A stretch of 13,373 nucleotides of DNA, taken from Bacillota bacterium. Its GTDB lineage: Bacteria > Bacillota > Clostridia > Christensenellales > CAG-138. The position numbers were made by a program, and so were the translations under genes. Location: the NCBI GenBank assembly GCA_023453725.1, contig JAEXTB010000030.1, positions 1 through 13,373 on the forward strand, written 5' to 3'. The notes under the pieces were generated by a model that saw only the letters and a program-made list of their open reading frames with translations, did no database searches and was not told where the DNA came from. The number at the start of each line of letters is the position of its first letter. Within the stretch, counting starts at the first letter, position 1. This document shows positions 13,104 through 13,373 of this stretch, piece after piece.

Positions 13104-13373
13104 GCGTGTAGCTCTCTTTCTGGCGTATCCAAGCGCTCCACCGTCCATCCATCCGGTGTGATGTAAGCCTCATAGCCTATTCCTTTATTCATAAACCGGA
13201 ACCGGAGCGACTTCCAGTGTGCGGGCATACAGGGCGAAAGCGTGACGCGCCCCTCTTCTAAAGAAAGCCCCGCAAACCCTTGTACCAGCGTTTTCCACGC
13301 ACCTCCCGCCGCGGCAGGGTGCATGCCTCCAATATACACAAGCCCTGCCCATTGCTTTGTGCCGCCTCTGATA
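13100..13373 (-). CDS. Glycoside hydrolase family 65 sugar phosphorylase, C-terminal end (5' part outside window)
   Basis: The last 90 residues of an inverting alpha-glucoside phosphorylase (maltose, trehalose, kojibiose or nigerose type), which splits the disaccharide with phosphate to give beta-glucose-1-phosphate. Seen: MHPAAAGGAWKTLVQGFAGL, matching the conserved GIHxAAxGGxWQxxVxGFxG of GH65 at the end of the helical barrel. Then follows SLEEGRVTLSPCMPAHWKSL, matching the start of the C-terminal beta domain (LxFxPxLPxxWxxL). The frame is open to the window edge, so the true start lies beyond 13373. The 4-nt overlap with pgmB strongly supports a phosphorylase rather than a hydrolase. The disaccharide specificity cannot be told from this end. 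Confidence 0.88.
   Translation of the reverse strand, partial: IRGGTKQWAGLVYIGGMHPAAAGGAWKTLVQGFAGLSLEEGRVTLSPCMPAHWKSLRFRFMNKGIGYEAYITPDGWTVERLDTPERELHA

Overview
The window (about 13.4 kb, mid GC) looks like a chromosomal segment of an anaerobic Firmicute, most likely a Clostridia-type gut or fermentative bacterium. This is inferred from the strong AGGAGG ribosome binding sites, TTGnnn-17-TATAAT-type promoters, Gram-positive lipoprotein signal peptides, a long-form hibernation factor and U-tract hairpin terminators. No mobile element, tRNA, rRNA or CRISPR array was seen.

Layout. (1) 1-1224, plus strand: the 3' end of a class II fructose-bisphosphate aldolase gene, a terminator, then a long hibernation-promoting factor gene with its own terminator. 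(2) 1341-9076, minus strand: a complete oligopeptide-type ABC importer, transcribed as permease B, permease C, ATPase D, ATPase F, then two tandem lipoprotein substrate-binding proteins. Each binding-protein gene has its own promoter. (3) 9077-9502: an AT-rich intergenic region carrying the importer promoter and short direct repeats. (4) 9503-12437, plus strand: a strong promoter, a structured leader RNA of about 240 nt ending in an intrinsic terminator, then a three-gene ABC-2 export system (two permeases and an ATPase), closed by a bidirectional terminator. (5) 12447-13373, minus strand: beta-phosphoglucomutase, translationally coupled to the 3' end of a glycoside hydrolase family 65 sugar phosphorylase gene.

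The main observation is that both substrate-binding proteins (1341-3014 and 3417-5087) are circularly permuted relative to canonical OppA-type proteins. The segment that forms the C-terminal third of OppA follows directly after the lipoprotein signal and linker. The canonical N-terminal part (starting at PKSLDP) comes second, and the protein stops at LLAEAGY, where OppA would continue into the moved segment. Both paralogues share this order, so it is not an assembly error. The duplication carried the promoter and apparently a remnant of the upstream ATPase gene's 3' end, and the two halves of the paralogues have diverged at very different rates.

The second observation is the leader RNA at 9538-9779. 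It has a terminal stem of about 20 bp, a central bubble and an apical hairpin (a 6S-like topology). It also holds a 52-codon reading frame behind a nearly perfect Shine-Dalgarno sequence. Its terminator ends 24 nt before the first exporter gene, with no room for another promoter, so regulation by attenuation is likely.

The importer takes up an oligopeptide-like ligand. The GH65/pgmB pair feeds phosphorolysed alpha-glucosides into glycolysis, the pathway in which the aldolase acts.
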